Assembly (NCBI RefSeq): GCF_030851345.1
Contig: NZ_JALPNU010000002.1
Span: 124,001-188,000 of the forward strand
Direction: 5' to 3'
DNA length: 64,000 nucleotides
From: Marinifilum sp. D714
Lineage (GTDB): Bacteria > Bacteroidota > Bacteroidia > Bacteroidales > Marinifilaceae
The notes under the pieces were generated by a model. It searched no databases. It was not told the origin of the DNA and was given only the letters and a program-made list of their open reading frames with translations. Both the position numbers and the translations under genes were made by a program. Below, in pieces: positions 63,189 through 64,000 of this stretch. How positions within the stretch are numbered: the stretch's first letter is position 1; each line of letters opens with the position of its first letter.

Positions 63189-63322
63189 AGTTAATAAGAG
63201 ACCATTGGTTGGTGGGAGACCATCGTAGCTACTAGTGGGACATCACCATAGGTACTAATGGCAGGTCGCCATAAGTACTAACGAGAGACTACCATAAGTA
63301 CTAGTGAAAGGGTGCCACGAAG
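63185..63322. repeat. Degenerate 23-bp tandem repeat array (about 6 units)
   Basis: Units start near 63185, 63208, 63231, 63254, 63277 and 63300. The clear ones begin ACTAGTGGGACATC (63231), ACTAATGGCAGGTC (63254), ACTAACGAGAGACT (63277) and ACTAGTGAAAGGGT (63300), and end in CCATAAGT or a near variant. The reverse complement contains ACTTATGGTAGT, similar to ACTTACTATAGT of the 5.9-kb array. No ORF fits. Confidence 0.65.
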
Positions 63323-63365
63323 ATGAGTATAAAAGTAAATTTGTATTAGAGATTGTACAAGATAT

Positions 63366-63398
63366 AAAAATGCCAGTTCGAAAGAACTGGCATTTTGT
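63366..63398. terminator. Bidirectional intrinsic terminator
   Basis: AAAATGCCAGTTC pairs exactly with GAACTGGCATTTT around GAAA. A/T tracts on both sides serve the CcsA side and the convergent small gene. Confidence 0.9.
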
Positions 63399-63414
63399 AT
63401 TATAAATAGCTTGC

Positions 63415-63765
63415 TTATTCTTGCTTAAGACCTGCAGGCCCCAGGTAAGTTGCATCTCCTAATCCTAGAATTGGGTAGAAAATAAATGGTAAGAAAATTA
63501 ATCCAAAGGTAAAACCTGTACCTTTTCCAAAACTTTTAGATAAAAGATGGATCATTCTAATGGCAATTATAATATTCACTATTGGAACAAAAAACAATAG
63601 TAATAACCACCACCATGGTTTTTCAATGATTTTTAGCCATACTATTGTACTGTAAATTGGAATAATGCAAGCCCAACCAGGTTGGTTTGCCTTTTCATAG
63701 GTTTTCCATGCTGATACAATCATTAATACAATCAACCCTAAATAAAAAAGTAATCCTATTGTCAT
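63415..63765 (-). CDS. Small multi-span membrane protein, DUF5684-like
   Basis: The 116-residue protein has about four hydrophobic segments and the pattern AWKTYEKANQPGWACIIPIYSTIVWLKIIEKPWWWLLLLFF, then FGKGTGFTFGLIFLPFIFYPILGLGDATY, which matches DUF5684-type proteins. The function is unknown. About 20 bp of promoter or leader is followed upstream by a possible structured RNA (63784-63853). Confidence 0.75.
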   Translation of the reverse strand: MTIGLLFYLGLIVLMIVSAWKTYEKANQPGWACIIPIYSTIVWLKIIEKPWWWLLLLFFVPIVNIIIAIRMIHLLSKSFGKGTGFTFGLIFLPFIFYPILGLGDATYLGPAGLKQE

Positions 63766-63783
63766 TCTTTTAATTCTATTATT

Positions 63784-63853
63784 CTCCTACTCGTATGGCT
63801 TTTCGGATGCGCCCCGTTTATGGTTTCTGGACTCCATTTATCAAGTAGGCGCG
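63784..63853 (-). promoter_or_regulatory. Possible structured 5' leader of the DUF5684-like gene
   Basis: Read on the minus strand, GCGCC (63852-63848) can pair with GGCGC (63813-63809) or, through the overlapping CCTACT (63849-63844), with AGTAGG (63791-63786). AGTAGGAG is a purine-rich segment 16 bp before the start, so the two pairings are mutually exclusive. This fits a switch-like leader, but no family is recognised. The rest of the region to the right edge is unassigned, except the start of a hairpin at the edge (GCCGGTTC...GAACC). Confidence 0.3.
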
Positions 63854-64000
63854 AATGTAACAAATTAAATTATTATGCTTTCTTATTTCATGTGTGCTTT
63901 TTGCTTCAGAAGTATTGAATTTATTGATGGTTGAATCAATTAAATCTATCAAAGATTAAGAGGATAGGTTTTTCAATAAAAACGCCGGTTCATACGAACC

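Noticed and set aside
63978-64000. Terminator hairpin at the right edge
   Set aside because: Only the left arm and the start of the right arm (CCGGTTC...GAACC) are inside the window, so it cannot be confirmed.

Overview
The window is about 64 kb of chromosome from a low-GC Bacteroidota. Several features point to an anaerobic or facultative marine member of the Marinilabiliales (for example a Marinifilaceae relative); that rank is inference. They are: TAnnTTTG-type -7 boxes and mostly no Shine-Dalgarno sequences, type IX secretion proteins (plug, PorP/SprF, CHU_C-type C-terminal domain, PorE-like), a DUF6261 protein, a sodium-pumping NADH dehydrogenase (Nqr) and a dissimilatory nitrite reductase (NrfHA). 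I see no rRNA, tRNA, CRISPR array, prophage or insertion sequence.

Layout. 0-10 kb: a class III cyclase cut by the left edge, a nitroreductase, proline catabolism (proline dehydrogenase at 2.3 kb and pruA at 6.6 kb), an OmpH-like chaperone, a GT2 glycosyltransferase, a FtsB/DivIC-like protein and an NhaC antiporter. 10-16 kb: a lipoprotein/LytS/LytT operon followed by three CATGGT repeats spaced 22 bp, then bioB and a T9SS plug protein on the other strand. 16-23.6 kb: nqrABCDEF with the apbE flavin transferase and two small membrane proteins. 23.8-27 kb: a fused E1 of a 2-oxoacid dehydrogenase, then about 740 bp without a normal gene that reads as three tandem small-RNA units. 27-37 kb: a second NhaC, YqgE, and a tight minus-strand operon (amn, holA, CHU_C protein, PorP, PorE-like, rhomboid, HAD phosphatase, class IV aminotransferase). 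37-44 kb: an HsdR_N-like nuclease domain, a GNAT, a very large TPR/PD40/SPOR-like protein, the E2 acyltransferase and recR. 44-54 kb: a sodium:solute symporter, a ChaN-like protein, a hybrid histidine kinase, DUF6261, an 830-bp gap with a 41-bp tandem repeat, a TlpA thioredoxin, an unknown exported protein and a double FKBP. 54-63 kb: a respiratory nitrite ammonification block (porin, nrfH, nrfA) flanked by two separate System II cytochrome c assembly sets, one fused and one split. The right end has a 23-bp repeat array and a small DUF5684-like membrane protein with a possible structured leader.

How it fits together. Nqr exports sodium using NADH. The NhaC antiporters and the SSS symporter would exchange or use that gradient. 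ApbE would attach FMN to NqrB and NqrC. Quinol made by Nqr can feed NrfH/NrfA, whose hemes need the CcsBA-type machinery beside them. Proline and 2-oxoacid oxidation would supply reductant.

Most interesting: (1) three consecutive promoter-RNA-terminator units at 26.35-27.02 kb that share a TNACCC-N16-YGTYTW promoter-like pattern and part of their RNA sequence; (2) a degenerate 41-bp tandem array at 50.47-50.9 kb; (3) two 23-bp-period arrays at 5.9 and 63.2 kb with a related core; (4) a LytTR-like triple repeat beside a lytST pair; (5) a PorE-like protein ending in four SPOR-like repeats in place of an OmpA domain.
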